NCBI GenBank assembly: GCA_032622095.1
Contig: CP136061.1
Span: 262,292,077-262,356,076, forward strand
DNA length: 64,000 nucleotides
DNA from: Siphonodentalium dalli
Taxonomy: Eukaryota > Mollusca > Scaphopoda > Gadilida > Siphonodentaliidae
Direction of reading: 5' to 3'
The translations under genes were made by a program, and so were the position numbers. The notes under the pieces are model-generated. The model had not been told where the DNA came from and searched no databases. It saw only the letters and a program-made list of their open reading frames with translations. Numbering within the stretch: the first letter of the stretch is position 1; every line of letters begins with the position of its first letter. Positions 1-10,693 of this stretch are shown piece after piece.

Positions 1-19
1 TAACGCACCTGTCAAAATC

Positions 20-112
20 AAATTGAATAGAAGGGAAAAAGAAACTAAAAACAATGTTAACTATAGATACTTCCCAGAAGATGAGGCCTAAGCAGAATGA
101 GGTTTCCAAAGG
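20..112. repeat. Family E fragment
   Basis: Matches the inner part of the E element (GAACAGAAGGG-like, ACTTCCCAGAAGATGAGGCC, CTAAGCAGAATGAGG) seen complete at 58693-59128. The E homology stops at about 112 in a changed CCAAAGG. Confidence 0.7.
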
Positions 113-419
113 CTTTTACTCAAATTATAAAAAAGTCCAATAAAAAAACAGTATAATTAATAAAAAACAAAGTTTGAAAGCAAAGAGACTCTGCCATCAA
201 ATATTTTCTTGACCACTGTGCCCACGTATGCTTCAAATTTTAATCAGCATGAACATAAACCAATCATATAGAAAGTTATATTTTTTTATACAATATGGAG
301 GAAAAAGTTGTAGGAGGGGATCGTAAATGAAAGTGTCCATGACACACTGAGCTCATCTTTGCCAAGAAGTAAAATTTTTGTGACAAGCAATAAATAGAAT
401 GATGAATGGATTTTATAAA
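113..419. other. Unassigned AT-rich stretch
   Basis: No gene, RNA or repeat recognised here. Confidence 0.5.
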
Positions 420-832
420 TCCAAGATGGCCGCTGACGGCCTGACCCCAAAATGACTCATTCCCATCTACATGTCAATATCAACAGCCATGACAAATTTC
501 ATAATGATCCAACCAAAGGTAGGACTTGTAACCCGTGCCAAAGTATTTAGTCATGCAGAATCAATGTTATCATCCATGTTAACATCCATGTTAACATCCA
601 TGTTAACATCCATGATCAATTTTATGAAGAACAGACAAACAGTACGGCCTGTAGCCCGTGATAATGGGATTGCATTTTGAATCCAAAATGGCCGTTGGTG
701 GCCTTGTTTTTTGGCCAAATGACCCAAAAATGACTCGTTCCAATCTACGTGTCAATGTCAACAGCCATGACAAATTTCATAATGATCTGACCAAAGGTAC
801 GATCTGTAGCCCATGCTAAAGGAAAATGTTGA
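420..832 (+). repeat. Family K repeat, two tandem units
   Basis: Two diverged units of about 240 and 150 bp. Each opens with a CCAAGATGGC-like block, then CCAAATGAC, ATGACTCGTTCC, ATCTACATGTCAATGTCAAC and a TGTAGCCCATGC block. Relatives lie at 4550-4680, 5715-6038, 17663-18142 and 53440-53665. The short open frame at 471-680 is only this repeat translated. Confidence 0.7.
572..616. repeat. 12-bp tandem repeat
   Basis: ATCCATGTTAAC repeated about 3.5 times inside the first K unit; a local expansion of repeat sequence. Confidence 0.85.
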
Positions 833-840
833 CGGATGTC

Positions 841-853
841 TCACACGCACGCA

Positions 854-885
<32 letters not shown>

Positions 886-893
886 CACACACA
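841..893. repeat. (ACGC)n(AC)n microsatellite
   Basis: A compound simple repeat directly after the second K unit: ACGC units followed by about ten AC units. Confidence 0.95.
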
Positions 894-1974
894 CCCTCTC
901 ATGGACAACGGATACCAAGCCATGGCAACAGCTCAAGCTTTGAAAGTAAAGTTGAGGTAACCAGGCTATTATTAAATTGCTGTTGCCTGAAGAGTACAAA
1001 GAGGTCGTACAATTCCCATATAATACATTTAGCCAAACTCACTTTTCATGATGGGGAGGAGTACACATAGGTCGAGCAAATCCCATACAACATATACAAG
1101 CCAGCAGCTTCTTAAGCTCGATTGGACATCGTCAAGTCAGAAAGGGAGACAAATCTAAAATAAATATCATCGAATCATATAACTATTTCTGACGAATGTG
1201 ACAAATCATGACCTGATAAAAAATATCCACAAAAAACATATAAAACACTCAAAACTCGAGATGTTAACAGATGACAAGCATTATCTGATATCAGTTCGTC
1301 ACTGGCGTTGATCAATGAAGTTCGATTTCTGCTGAGACATGGGCCGACTGAAGCGTGAACAAAACAGTTTTATTGGCGAATTAGACGCATTAGATCGGAC
1401 AGTCGACCACATATCGGTGGTCCACAATCCTGCTGCGCGTGAAATCAAAAATAAATTGTCTCCTATAAAAATATGATAATTATAGTTAATTGCCGGCAGC
1501 GATAGAATGGAGGGATACGGAGATTATTAGTAATCTATAGGACAGTTTGTAACGCATGCTATTTTCGAGTACACTACACCGATAAACATGAATCTGTGGT
1601 TTTATTTGCGAACAATGTGACGATCGTTATGCATTGTTATCACTGAGAGAGAGGGTAAAAAGATAAGTACAGGTTGTCACGGATTTCGGCTTCACTACTT
1701 CTTGAGATAGCATCATAATTAACATGAGGGCACTTTAATATGATTCAAATATTTTAATCTGGTGGTTTGCTGGTAAAATCATTTAAGAGAAATTGGTGAA
1801 ATTTTGCAATATTTTGTTAATTCAACATGTATAAGATAATAAATTAGTTACTTGTAACAAACTACTTTTCATTTTAGTGCCTTAATAACATGCATCGTTT
1901 GCAAATCTGTTATCAAAATGTACTTTTACGTTCATGAAGTAGAAACATAGATAGATACGCTGCTATTATGACCA
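894..1974. other. Unassigned stretch
   Basis: About 1.1 kb without a repeat shared elsewhere in the window and without a convincing open frame. One of the longer possibly unique segments. Confidence 0.5.
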
Positions 1975-2034
1975 GGAAATATTAGAGAATATAATTCATG
2001 AATATTTCCAGATTATTATGAAATAATATTCCAA

Positions 2035-2047
2035 GAATATTCTAGAA
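2035..2047. promoter_or_regulatory. Perfect three-unit heat shock element match
   Basis: GAATATTCTAGAA fits nGAAnnTTCnnGAAn exactly, the HSF trimer site. The match is read directly; any activity is inference because no gene start is recognised nearby. Confidence 0.4.
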
Positions 2048-2276
2048 TGGTATATGGCACCATGAATAAACTGGAATAAAAGTTAAATAGAATAAACATG
2101 AACATTGTAGAATATTTTAACTTTGTTGCACAATATAGTCAAAAGTCAAAAATTCATGCTTATTTTAGTCTTATACTTGGCTGAAACATAAAATATTCCA
2201 GATTATTCAAGTGGTTTTCTTGTAAATAGACTTCTCTAGTTTATTGCAAAGTCACAACATTCTTGTTTATTCATGT

Positions 2277-2512
2277 TTAACCCTTTGAGTGCCAAGTCCG
2301 ATTTATGTCTCAACCCATATACCCTGTGCCAATGCATTCTCTTATATATGCGAGTCGACCATAGGTCGCCTCGCATATATAAGAGAATGCATTGGCCTAA
2401 CAATTTTTATTTTTTTTTACAATTTTTTACAATTTTAATAATTTATTCTTTAACAGACTTATTTTGTAGGTTTAGGGCCGATGAGATCGGCCCCTGGCAC
2501 TCAAAGGGTTAA
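2277..2512 (+). mobile_element. A1: family A TTAA-flanked MITE
   Basis: TTAA-CCCTTTGAGTGCCAAG at the left and CTGGCACTCAAAGGG-TTAA at the right. One 67-bp hairpin follows CATATACCCTGTG, then a T-rich spacer and a small GGCCGAT/ATCGGCC stem near the right end. No coding capacity; inserted in family M. Confidence 0.9.
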
Positions 2513-2641
2513 TCTAGATAAAGAATTAGTAAAGTTCACTGATTTTACATTGTTTTCTCACTATTCCTGTTTATTCCAGTTTATTCATGTTTAGTACCAG
2601 GAATTAATTTTAGAATGGAATAACAAACTTGAATAAAGCAA

Positions 2642-2669
2642 GAATATTCTGGAATATTCAAGACTATTC
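2642..2669. promoter_or_regulatory. Six-unit heat shock element-like array
   Basis: Alternating GAA and TTC at exact 5-bp spacing: GAAtaTTCtgGAAtaTTCaaGActaTTC. Five units are perfect and the fifth in order is GAC. It lies at the end of family M. Confidence 0.4.
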
Positions 2670-2680
2670 CACTTTATTCG

Positions 2681-3465
2681 AGGTGACTGGAATAACAACA
2701 AAGCAGGGTATTGAATTTCGCACCCATGCATATCAAAACCAGTAGTCCAAATTGTAGTAGCCTGACCCTTTCTGCCCAACAAACCAAGTTCAAAGGGATT
2801 TTTTTTAGTTTGATCATATTCTGTGGCTTTCACAAGGATAATGAAGGGTAAATAACTCCTATTATTATTCTAAGAATTACCCGCATTTTTACTTGGTCAT
2901 CACACACATATGTTGTACATTTTCACAAACTTAATATATTTGTGTTTATAGCTCATGCATGACTGCCCTTTTAACCAGTGTTATTTTAGAAGTTAGATCC
3001 AAACTAATTGGCCTCATGCACTTGTTTACATAAAGTCTGTAATCTAGGATCAACTATTCATTAATATGAATATGACGAATCAGGATGGTTGTATAATCAC
3101 ATACAGTATCCAGATGGGTGGACCACCCCAATATTCCCCTACACCCTCTTTCTACCATTCCCCTCCAACAGTATTCTTCCGTTCCCTCCAATATTATTCT
3201 ACAATGCACAATATAGCTTCCATTTGGGTAAACTGATGATATTTTTTTGGTCAAATGCGGGCAAATTGAATGGTATTTCAGTAAGAAATTGTGGCAAATT
3301 AAAGTATTTTTCACATTTTATTTTATATCTATCTATGTACAAAGTATATTCTACAAAAACTGTGTTACAACCATGAATATATATGTCATTGTAAAAATAA
3401 TTCAGGCAAAAGGTATCACCCCCCCCCCCCCCCATCACCTAAAAATTTAGGTGCCATGCAGTACA
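2681..3465. other. Unassigned stretch with a poly-C run
   Basis: No repeat partner recognised. A run of C lies at about 3419-3434. Overlapping short frames on both strands at 3054-3450 have no recognisable domains. Confidence 0.5.
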
Positions 3466-3738
3466 TAGGATCAGATTGAAGTTCCCCAGTTGAAGTTGGG
3501 AGATATTCACCCCTTAGTCACCTCGATTATGCATTTTATCTATTGCAAGTTAGGGGATATAGAAACTGAACAGAAGGGAAAACAATTTTAATTTGAGACT
3601 ACAGATACTTCCCAGAAGATGAGGCCTAAGCAGTATATGGTCTCCAGAGGGTGAATATGTTGATGCCCACTGTGTGGGGTAGCATCACTAAATTTACCCT
3701 CTGTGGACCTCATTCTGCAAATGTCAGAAACACTATTC
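3466..3738 (-). mobile_element. E1: family E element, one terminus missing
   Basis: Carries the E body (CAGATTGAAGTTCCCCAGTT, AGTCACCTCGATTATGCATT, ACTTCCCAGAAGATGAGGCC), a decayed palindrome and the terminal block CATTCTGCAAATGTCAGAAA. The outer CAAGGCTTG is lost. Confidence 0.75.
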
Positions 3739-4095
3739 GGAAATGGTAAAGTGGGCAACATACAGAGACCCTCCAGTAACCATTTTGATATAAACTGATT
3801 CAGTCAACTCCCCAGTGACATTCTAGTAGGAAGTTTGTGGCATCAAAGATTAGGAAATTGTTAGCCTCGGGTCTCGTCTCGAGAGGAGATGGAAGTGTCC
3901 ATATAAACATCCACTGTACTGTCATCCTGTGATCCTAATGAACTAATAAACATCAGACACTAATCACCGGCATGGTTACCCTGGGGTACAGGCAGTCATT
4001 AGCCAATCAGAAACAGACAAGGACAACTAAGGGCAATGAGGGCACAACTTCCAAATAAGGACATTTTTTCGATCAGCAATATCAGCATAAATGTA
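3739..4095. other. Unassigned stretch
   Basis: No gene or repeat recognised. Confidence 0.45.
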
Positions 4096-4135
4096 ACAAG
4101 AGCATCATTTGGGCGTGGCAAAATATGCCCGTCAG
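4096..4135 (+). repeat. G1: family G 5' fragment
   Basis: AACAAGAGCATCATTTGGGC then GTGGCAAAATATGCCCGT, the start of the G repeat found longer at 9208-9607 and 36922-37450. Confidence 0.65.
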
Positions 4136-4335
4136 ACTATATAACCTCAGACTATAGAAACCCTCAGACTATAGCACCCTCAGACTATCGAACACTTGGA
4201 CTATCGAGCACTCTTGACTATCGAACAATCGGACTGTAGAATACTTGGACTATAGAACCCTCAGACTATCGAGCACTCGGACTATCGAACACTCAGACTA
4301 TCGAGCACTCGGACTATCGAACACTCGGACTGAGG
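4136..4335. repeat. 17-bp tandem array
   Basis: About a dozen imperfect units of CTCGGACTATCGAACAC type directly after the G1 head, in the place where other G copies continue. Confidence 0.85.
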
Positions 4336-4549
4336 AAATAGTTCCTGCTATATAGTTCCTGGATACACAATATAAAAGACCTTTATACATCTTGCCACTA
4401 TTTTTATAGTTTAATTAGTTCACTAATTTCATTTTGATATAAAGAAATATTGCAGAATCTTTGCTGGTATCAAAATTATGTAGAACAGTCTGAACAAAAC
4501 ATGAAGGACATGATCAAGCCTCTATTAAGCCACCTGCCCTCTGGCATTC

Positions 4550-4680
4550 AGTCGGAAATATGGCTTGTTGCCATTCATCGGAAAGCTCTCCCCGAGATGG
4601 GAACAAGACTTCAACAAGTCATTTTGGAGTCATTTGGCAAAATTACAATGCCGTCTGCGGCCACTTTGATTTAAACATTA
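4550..4680 (-). repeat. D half-arm fused to family K
   Basis: A partial D arm (CGGAAATATGGCTTGTTGCC to GGAAAGCTCTCCCCGAG) runs straight into K on the complementary strand (ATGGGAACAAGACTTCAACA). The same junction occurs at 5714, so both derive from one chimeric ancestor. Confidence 0.7.
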
Positions 4681-4797
4681 TTTACACACACCATCAGAAT
4701 CTTCACAATATCCCGTTCCAAGTGCCATGCTTGTTCGGTCAGAATAAACACAATCAGGGAATGTCAGGGAAAATGCAAGTTATTCAGACAAACCATT

Positions 4798-4995
4798 TTA
4801 ACCCTTTGAGTGTCAGGGGCCGATCTCATTGGCCCTAAACCAACAAAATAAGTCTGTTAAAGAATATAGGAATAAATTATTAAAATTGTAATAAAAAATT
4901 GTTAGGCCAATGCATTCTCTTATATATGCGAGGCGACCTATCGTCGCCTCGCATATATAAGAGAATGCATTGGCAAAGGGTATATGGGTTGATAC
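4798..4995 (-). mobile_element. A2: family A MITE, right end lost
   Basis: TTAACCCTTTGAGTGTCAGG start, small GGCCGAT-type stem, spacer and hairpin. The copy stops after TATATGGGTTGATAC; the terminal CTGGCACTCAAAGGG-TTAA is missing and the next bases repeat 4501-4553. Confidence 0.85.
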
Positions 4996-5140
4996 ATGAA
5001 GGACATGAGCCTCTATTAAGCCACCTCCCTCTGGCATTGAGTCTGAGGAGAGGACAAGCTGTCCATATCAACAACATTATTGCTTCTCCATTCTCATCTC
5101 ATAATCATGGTGAACCAATAAATATCTCAGACTAATGCTT

Positions 5141-5488
5141 ATAACCTCACGTACCCTACAGACATCAGTAAATTATCATACCCTACAGACATCAGTAAAT
5201 TATCCTCACGTACCCTACAGACATCAGTAAATTATCCTCACGTACCCTACAGACATCAGTAAATTATCCTCACGTACCCTACAGACATCAGTAAATTATC
5301 ATAACCTCACGTACCCTACAGACATCAGTAAATTATCATAACCTCACGTACCCTACAGACATCAGCAAATTATCATAACCTCACGTACCCTACAGACATC
5401 AGTAAATTATCCATAACCTCACGTACCCTACAGACATCAGTAAATTATCCATAACCTCACGTACCCTACAGACATCAGTAAATTATCC
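5141..5488. repeat. Tandem array, 10 copies
   Basis: Ten occurrences of CCCTACAGACATCAGTAAAT separated by ATC(C)ATAACCTCACGTA linkers of different lengths, so unit size varies from about 27 to 37 bp. Confidence 0.95.
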
Positions 5489-5602
5489 TGGCAGTACAAT
5501 CTATGACAGGGGCGGTGGGGGCTTGCAAAAAGGTTGATGGGGGGGGGGGGGGGTCGCCAATATCTTATTCATACATAGATGTTTATCAACATTACATGGA
5601 TA
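5489..5602. other. Linker with poly-G run
   Basis: Contains a G homopolymer at about 5539-5553 and nothing else recognisable. Confidence 0.5.
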
Positions 5603-5714
5603 TACAGTAATGCCGTAAGTAATCGACCCCTTAACCACAGCAGAATTATGGGTAACTTTTCAGGATTTAGTCGGAAATATGGCTTGTTGCCATTCATCGG
5701 AAAGCTCTCCCCGA
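5603..5714 (+). mobile_element. D2: single arm of family D
   Basis: TA then CAGTAATGCCGTAAGTAATC through GGAAAGCTCTCCCCGAG. The second arm is absent and sequence passes into K, with the same junction as at 4605. Confidence 0.8.
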
Positions 5715-6038
5715 GATGGGAACAAGACTTCAACAAGTCATTTTGGAGTCATTTGGCAAAATTACAAGGCCGTCTGCGGCCACTTTGATTTAAAAATTCA
5801 ATCCATTAGCACAGGCTACAGGCTGTACCATTCGTTTGATTATCATTTGCCATGTACATTGACATTGACATGTAGATGGGAACAATATGTTTTTTGGTGA
5901 ATGGGCCAAAAACATGGCCATCTTGATTTTCAGTATTAAATAATGTAAATCCAATTTACGAATCCATTAGTATGGGCTACAGTTTGTACTGTTCGTCAGA
6001 TCTCTATAAAATTTGCCATGGAGGTTGACATTGACATG
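5715..6038 (-). repeat. Family K repeat
   Basis: Complement of the K unit: a CGTCTGCGGCCACTTTGATT block, then TGTACATTGACATTGACATG and AAAACATGGCCATCTTGATT, about two units. Confidence 0.65.
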
Positions 6039-6174
6039 TACAGTAATGCCCTAATTAATCGACTCCTTTAACCACAGCAGAATTATGGGTAACTTTTCAG
6101 GATTTAGTCGGAAATATGGCTTGTTGCCATATTTCCGACTAAATCCTGAAAAGTTACCCATAATTCTGCTGTGG
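6039..6174. mobile_element. D1: shortened family D palindrome
   Basis: Begins TACAGTAATGCCCTAATTAA. The arms meet early at GGCTTGTTGCCATATTTCCG, so about 20 central bases per arm are gone. The right end stops at GCTGTGGTTA without the terminal GGCATTACTGTA. Confidence 0.85.
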
Positions 6175-6602
6175 TTACAATTCTATGATCCGATAAGTAT
6201 TATGCAACACAAGAGAAGATAACAAAAACTAAAATTGAATGTAACACATATAAATTTTAGACGTAATGGTGAAATCATCCACTCTGTAATCTATGCGAAA
6301 GAAGGTTTTCGGAGAATACGTTAAAATATTAGCGAAGTATGCTTTTAGGTGCTGCTATTATTCAGAAAAGCTCCTTATTGGTGAAAAATGGAATATCTGG
6401 TATGTTAAATCCAACTACAATCAGAAATAGTTTTATATGATATTCTGTCCTTCTTGATGCTCAATAATTATTAATTAATATTTATTTTTTCTATACGCCT
6501 CATTAGACTTGAGGAAATAAAATTAGAGCCGATTCAGGCTAATTGAACATTTTTATTTTTTTTATAATCTGGTGATATTTTATGGCAGGAGGATCCGTAA
6601 AC
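6175..6602. other. Unassigned AT-rich stretch
   Basis: No gene or repeat recognised. Confidence 0.45.
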
Positions 6603-6732
6603 CTAGATCATGCTATGAATCTCTACTCTACTCCCATAGAGATCATATTCAACCAGTACAAAACATTGGAACTTTTTGAAATGTTTCGAAAAATAATTTC
6701 AGGGAATATATTTCTTGGTTATTATCTGTTCC

Positions 6733-6987
6733 TTAACCCTTTGAGTGCCAGGGGCCGATCTCATCGGCCCTAAACCTACAAAATAAGTCTGTTAAAGAAT
6801 ATAAGAATAAATTATTAAAATTGTAAAAAATTGTAAAAATAAAAATTAAAAAATAAAAATTGTTAGGCCAATGCATTCTCTTATATAAATGCGAGGCGAC
6901 CTATGGTCGACTCGCATATATAAGAGAATGCATTGGCACAGGGTATATGGGTTGATACAAAAATCGGACCTGGCACTCAAAGGGTTA
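6733..6987 (-). mobile_element. A3: complete family A MITE
   Basis: TTAA at both ends (6733-6736 and 6984-6987), CCCTTTGAGTGCCAGG and CCTGGCACTCAAAGGG termini, hairpin at 6868-6936. The matching point of the opposite N1 arm (7663-7666) has no insert. Confidence 0.93.
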
Positions 6988-7294
6988 ATAATGTACTTCA
7001 CTGTAGGTGAAGGTTCAAACTCAAAATTTCACGATTTTAGTGACTTTGTGAGCGATTTTGGTTCAGGAACAATAAGCATGAGATTTTTATAGTCATCCCA
7101 AACAAAGACCACAAGGTATACGTGTTCATTCATTAAAACTTCTTTACAATTATAGCAGTCGGTTGGAGCGATCTATACTGGTACATAGATGGTATGTAAA
7201 AATACAAATAGTTTATCTTGAGGCTTGAACAATAAGTGGCCTTGAAACAATGGCGGCCTTCTGGCTCTTGCATCCTTGTAGTCGTGTCTGTATG

Positions 7295-7547
7295 AAAGCC
7301 TTGAAATAGGGTGTCTGTCATTTGCAGAATGAGGTCCCCAGAGGGTGAATTTAGTGATGCTACCCCGCATAGTGGGCTAGCGGCACCAAATTCACCCTCT
7401 GGGAACCTCATTCTGCCGAGGTGTAAGCAGAATGAGGTCCCCAGAGGGTGAATTTGGTGATGCTAGCCCGCTATACGGGGTTGCATCACTAAATTCACCC
7501 TCCGGGGACCTCATTCTGCAAATGACAGACACACTATTTCAAGGCTT
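7295..7547. mobile_element. E2: family E element, two palindromes
   Basis: AAGCCTTGAAATAGG to CTATTTCAAGGCTT(G), flanked by the 8-bp repeat TCTGTATG on both sides. Holds two copies of the inner palindrome (GAATGAGGTCCCCAGAGGGT and its complement) joined by GAGGTGTAAGC. No coding capacity. Confidence 0.9.
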
Positions 7548-7823
7548 GTCTGTATGGAAGCCATTTTGGTATGCAGCGCTTACAATTATGCAATTTCTCC
7601 TAGGTATCAAAGATAAGCATGAAATTTTGAGTTACAACCTTCACCTTCAGTGAAGCACATAATCAAGGAACAGATAATAACTAATATATTCCCCGTGTTA
7701 TTTTTTCGACTTTATAAGGTTAATTCCCTGTCAAAACTTCAAAAAGTTCCAAGGTTTTGTACTCAGGTGGAATATGATCTCTACTGAGATTTGCCAGAGT
7801 AGAGATTCATGGCATGATCTACC

Positions 7824-8215
7824 TTAACCCTTTATCCAACAGAACGGCCCTGTGCCAATGCATTCTCTTATATATGCGAGTCGACCATAGGTCGCCTCGC
7901 ATATATAAGAGAATGCATTGGCTTAACACATTAAAAATTATAAAATTGCTAAAGAATGTAAGAAAAAATGGTAAAAAAAGATTTTTTTTTATGCCAATGC
8001 ATTCTCTTATATATGCGAGGTGACCTATGGTCGACTCGCATATATAAGAGAATGCATTGGCACAGGGCATAACTGTAACTATCACAATGTGGTCAAGGAG
8101 CCAGTTCCAATGATATCCATATTTGTATGGTTCTATTGAGACAGACCGAAGATATTTTAGGCTGTTGAAGCTTTATTTGGCCGGTTTTGGCCGGTTTGTT
8201 GGGTAAAGGGTTTAA
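7824..8215 (-). mobile_element. B1: family B double-hairpin MITE
   Basis: TTAA-CCCTTTATCCAACAGA start and TTTGTTGGGTAAAGGG end. Two 67-bp hairpins in opposite orientation around an AT-rich spacer, then an asymmetric arm of about 140 bp (CACAATGTGGTCAAGGAGCC, TATTTGGCCGGTTTTGGCCG). The right flank reads GGGTTTAA, one extra T. Confidence 0.93.
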
Positions 8216-8550
8216 ACCAACAAAATAAAATAAATGACCTAAATTTCACTAAAATTGCACCAAGTGTTTCTCATAACCTGTCTCCATCTGATAATGGATG
8301 ACTAGTTTTTGTGTTGAACAGATATTTCAGAAGATTTACTAGCAATGCTCAATTAACTTCAGCAGTCAGGAAGCTTAATGAGAGAAAAACAAGAGCATTT
8401 GAGACATTATTATCATCGGGTCAGTGACCACAAGTGCTCAGAACCATAGATCCCCTTTAAATCCCCCAATAATACAGTTGGCTGTCTCACAAATTTACTG
8501 TGTTATATTACATGGCAACAAGGCATTCCTCGACAACCAGCAGTATGACC
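8216..8550. other. Unassigned stretch
   Basis: Nothing recognised beyond AT-rich sequence. Confidence 0.45.
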
Positions 8551-8810
8551 TTAACCCTTCCATGACTGGAGCTTCCTGAAATTTTTTGAAAACCATGTGC
8601 CAATTAATCCATTCTTTTTATATATGTCAGGCTCCCATCGCATATATAAAAGAATACATTGGCCTAACAATAATTACTTTGACCTTGCAAGCAAGTATAT
8701 TCTCTTATATATGTGAGGCTCCCTATGGGAGACCTGCATATATAAGAGAATGCATTGGCACAGGATCTTTAAATGCTGCACCAGCGCAGCTCCCAGCTTG
8801 AAAGGGTTAA
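8551..8810 (+). mobile_element. C1: complete family C MITE
   Basis: TTAA-CCCTTCCATGACTGGAGC to GCAGCTCCCAGCTTGAAAGGG-TTAA. Two hairpins of the 67-bp type but with a CTCCCATxGGGAG centre, joined by a CCTAACAATAATTACTTTGA linker. The right TTAA is shared with L1. Confidence 0.88.
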
Positions 8811-9030
8811 CCCTTTTTATACTAAATGGATTTTTCTACTTAGTTATAAATGTACATTGCAATGGTCTATTATTCATTGGGGGGGGGGGGGAGGGTCAAG
8901 AAAAATAATCAGACGACAGATAATAAGTACAGACGGAGTCCTATTTATTGGAGGGAAATGTTCAGATAATGAGTTCAACAAACAACATTTGATGAACTTA
9001 TTACCTGAACATTTCCAATTTAGTCTATAA
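8807..9030 (+). mobile_element. L1: family L element
   Basis: TTAACCCTTTTTATACTAAA start, a GCAATGGTCTATTATTCATT block, a G run at 8880-8892, CAGACGACAGATAATAAG and AGGGAAATGTTCAGATAATG. The right limit is not clear. Confidence 0.65.
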
Positions 9031-9207
9031 AGTGTTCACCCTTCATATTCCCTGGTACATAGAAATTTACGAACACTGTTGGAAATCAATGTATTTAGAA
9101 TTAGAAATGATGCAAGTTTCCACATAGCCCAAGTGCATCCACTGTTGCCATCCAGGATATGGATCTTGGATCGGAAACTTCCTAGTCATTTATGCATATA
9201 TTTGATG

Positions 9208-9607
9208 AACAAGAGCATTGCTAGGGCATGGCAAAATATGACTGTGGTATTTTCAACAAAGGGCCATAACTCTGGCAAAAATTTGGCAGGCTGAACCCGA
9301 ATTTGAGCTTGACCTATATTATGTGCTAGTATATCTACATACCAATTTCATTCCATTCAGTTCAGACTTACTGAAGTTAATTTATCATCGGGACTGATCG
9401 GGAAATGAAAATTGAGTGCAAATTCCAACAAAAAGGGTCATAACGCTGGTGAAAAATAGCGAGCGAAACCCGAATTCGGACTTGACCTGTATTTTGTGCC
9501 AGTAAACCCACAAATCAAATTTTATTCTATTCAGTTCTATTCTAATTTATCATCCGGAAACAAAAAGTGAATGGCCGGACAGACAGACAGCAAGACCAAT
9601 AACATAA
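9208..9607 (+). repeat. G2: family G repeat
   Basis: AACAAGAGCATTGCTAGGGC head, then two tandem units of about 160 bp, each with GGxCATAAC, GAACCCGAATT, CTTGACCTxTATT and TTCATTCCATTCAGTT-like blocks, then GACAGACAGACAGCAAGACC. D3 follows at once. Confidence 0.7.
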
Positions 9608-9926
9608 TACAGTAATGCCCTAAATAATCGACTCCATAACCACAGCAGAATTATGGGTAATTTTTCAGGATTTAGTCAGAAATATGGCTTGTTGCCATTC
9701 ATCGGAAAGCTCAGTAATGCCCTAAATAATCGACTCCTTAACCACAGCAGAATTATGGGTAACTTTTCAGGATTTATTCGGAAATATGTATTGTTGCCAT
9801 TCATTGGAAAGCTCTCACTGAGAGTTTTCTGATGAATAGCAACAAGCCATATTTCCGACTAAATCATGAAAAGTTACCCATAATTCTGCTGTGGTTAAGG
9901 AGTCGATTATTTAGGGCATTACTGTA
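9608..9926. mobile_element. D3: family D, one and a half copies in tandem
   Basis: A single arm (from TACAGTAATGCCCTAAATAA to GGAAAGCT) is followed by a full palindromic copy from CAGTAATGCC to GGCATTACTGTA. TA lies at both outer edges. Arms match closely around AGCTCTCACTGAGAG. Confidence 0.9.
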
Positions 9927-10593
9927 ATACATCCCATTTTAAATCTGGCATATAAAAAAAAAAGCTAATTGTAAGATAAATCCTTATATTTAGAGGTAGA
10001 TGGAATTCATGGATAGCAGAGTATCTGGGGAACTCTTACAGAGAATAGGAGATGAAAGACTGAGATAGAAGTAAAATCAGATCTATAACGGACAGAATGA
10101 TGACACTATTATATTAGCAAATGCATAATGTTCGTCATCCGTGTAATCTCACTGATAGGGTAACTCAGCCTCAAGAAAAATATTGCGCGATGGAAGAGAA
10201 AGATAGAGCCACAAGAGGACGATTCACTCGGAAATCAGGCTCACTCTAAACGATGGACGACAAAGATAGCGGCCACAAGAGAGCACTTCACTCGGAAATC
10301 AGACTCACTCTAAAAGAAATTACTCTGTTGAGAGCGTCCCTGCAGCTAAGAGCCAATACATAGGAAATAAGGCCTGAAATAAAATACTCGTCTATCAGTA
10401 AAATGGCCGATAAAAATAGTTATGTTTCTGGTGACCTGCCTGCACCTAGTCCAGACCTATGAAAAACTAGAGGTGTGACTGTCCCAATGGGACTAAGGAT
10501 ACCATTCCCCCCTCCCCTCCCGCCCCCCCCCCCCCCCCCCCCCCCCCCGTGGTTTTAAAACACTAAGATGTTTCACATGTCAGTCAACATTTA
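9927..10593. other. Unassigned stretch with a short duplication and poly-C
   Basis: A direct duplication of about 43 bp with 64-bp spacing (TTCACTCGGAAATCAG at about 10225 and 10289). A long C run at about 10523-10548 ends shortly before the assembly gap. Confidence 0.55.
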
Positions 10594-10693
10594 NNNNNNN
10601 NNNNNNNNNNNNNNNNNNNNNNNNNNNNNNNNNNNNNNNNNNNNNNNNNNNNNNNNNNNNNNNNNNNNNNNNNNNNNNNNNNNNNNNNNNNNN
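10594..10693. other. Assembly gap, 100 N
   Basis: Exactly 100 N, a conventional placeholder, so true gap size is unknown. The poly-C run just upstream probably stopped assembly. Confidence 1.

Larger units (their letters stand above)
1975..2680 (+). repeat. Family M dispersed repeat, interrupted by A1
   Basis: AT-rich repeat built of GAATATTC, GGAATAAAC and TTATTCATG motifs. An inverted relative lies at 46960-47450 (shared: TCTAGAATGGTATATGGCAC read against its complement at 47370-47395, and TTGCAAAGTCACAACATTCT). A1 splits it at TTAA. Class unknown. It holds the heat-shock-type motifs listed separately. Confidence 0.65.
6603..7822. mobile_element. N1: composite element with long inverted ends
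   Basis: Left TAGATCATGCTATGAATCTC is mirrored by GAGATTCATGGCATGATCTA at 7803-7822. Homology continues inward for roughly 200 bp per arm through AACAGATAATAAC and the AGGTGAAGGTT blocks. A3 sits in the left arm and E2 in the centre. A fragment recurs at 58060-58160. Superfamily unknown. Confidence 0.65.

Noticed and set aside
7133-7411. Frames with MRSPEGEFxDA peptide, also at 18-, 32-, 44-, 45- and 59-kb positions
   Set aside because: Translations of the E palindrome.
10501-10548. Poly-C tract as a possible G-quadruplex regulatory element
   Set aside because: A homopolymer beside an assembly gap is more likely a sequencing or assembly limit; length is unreliable.
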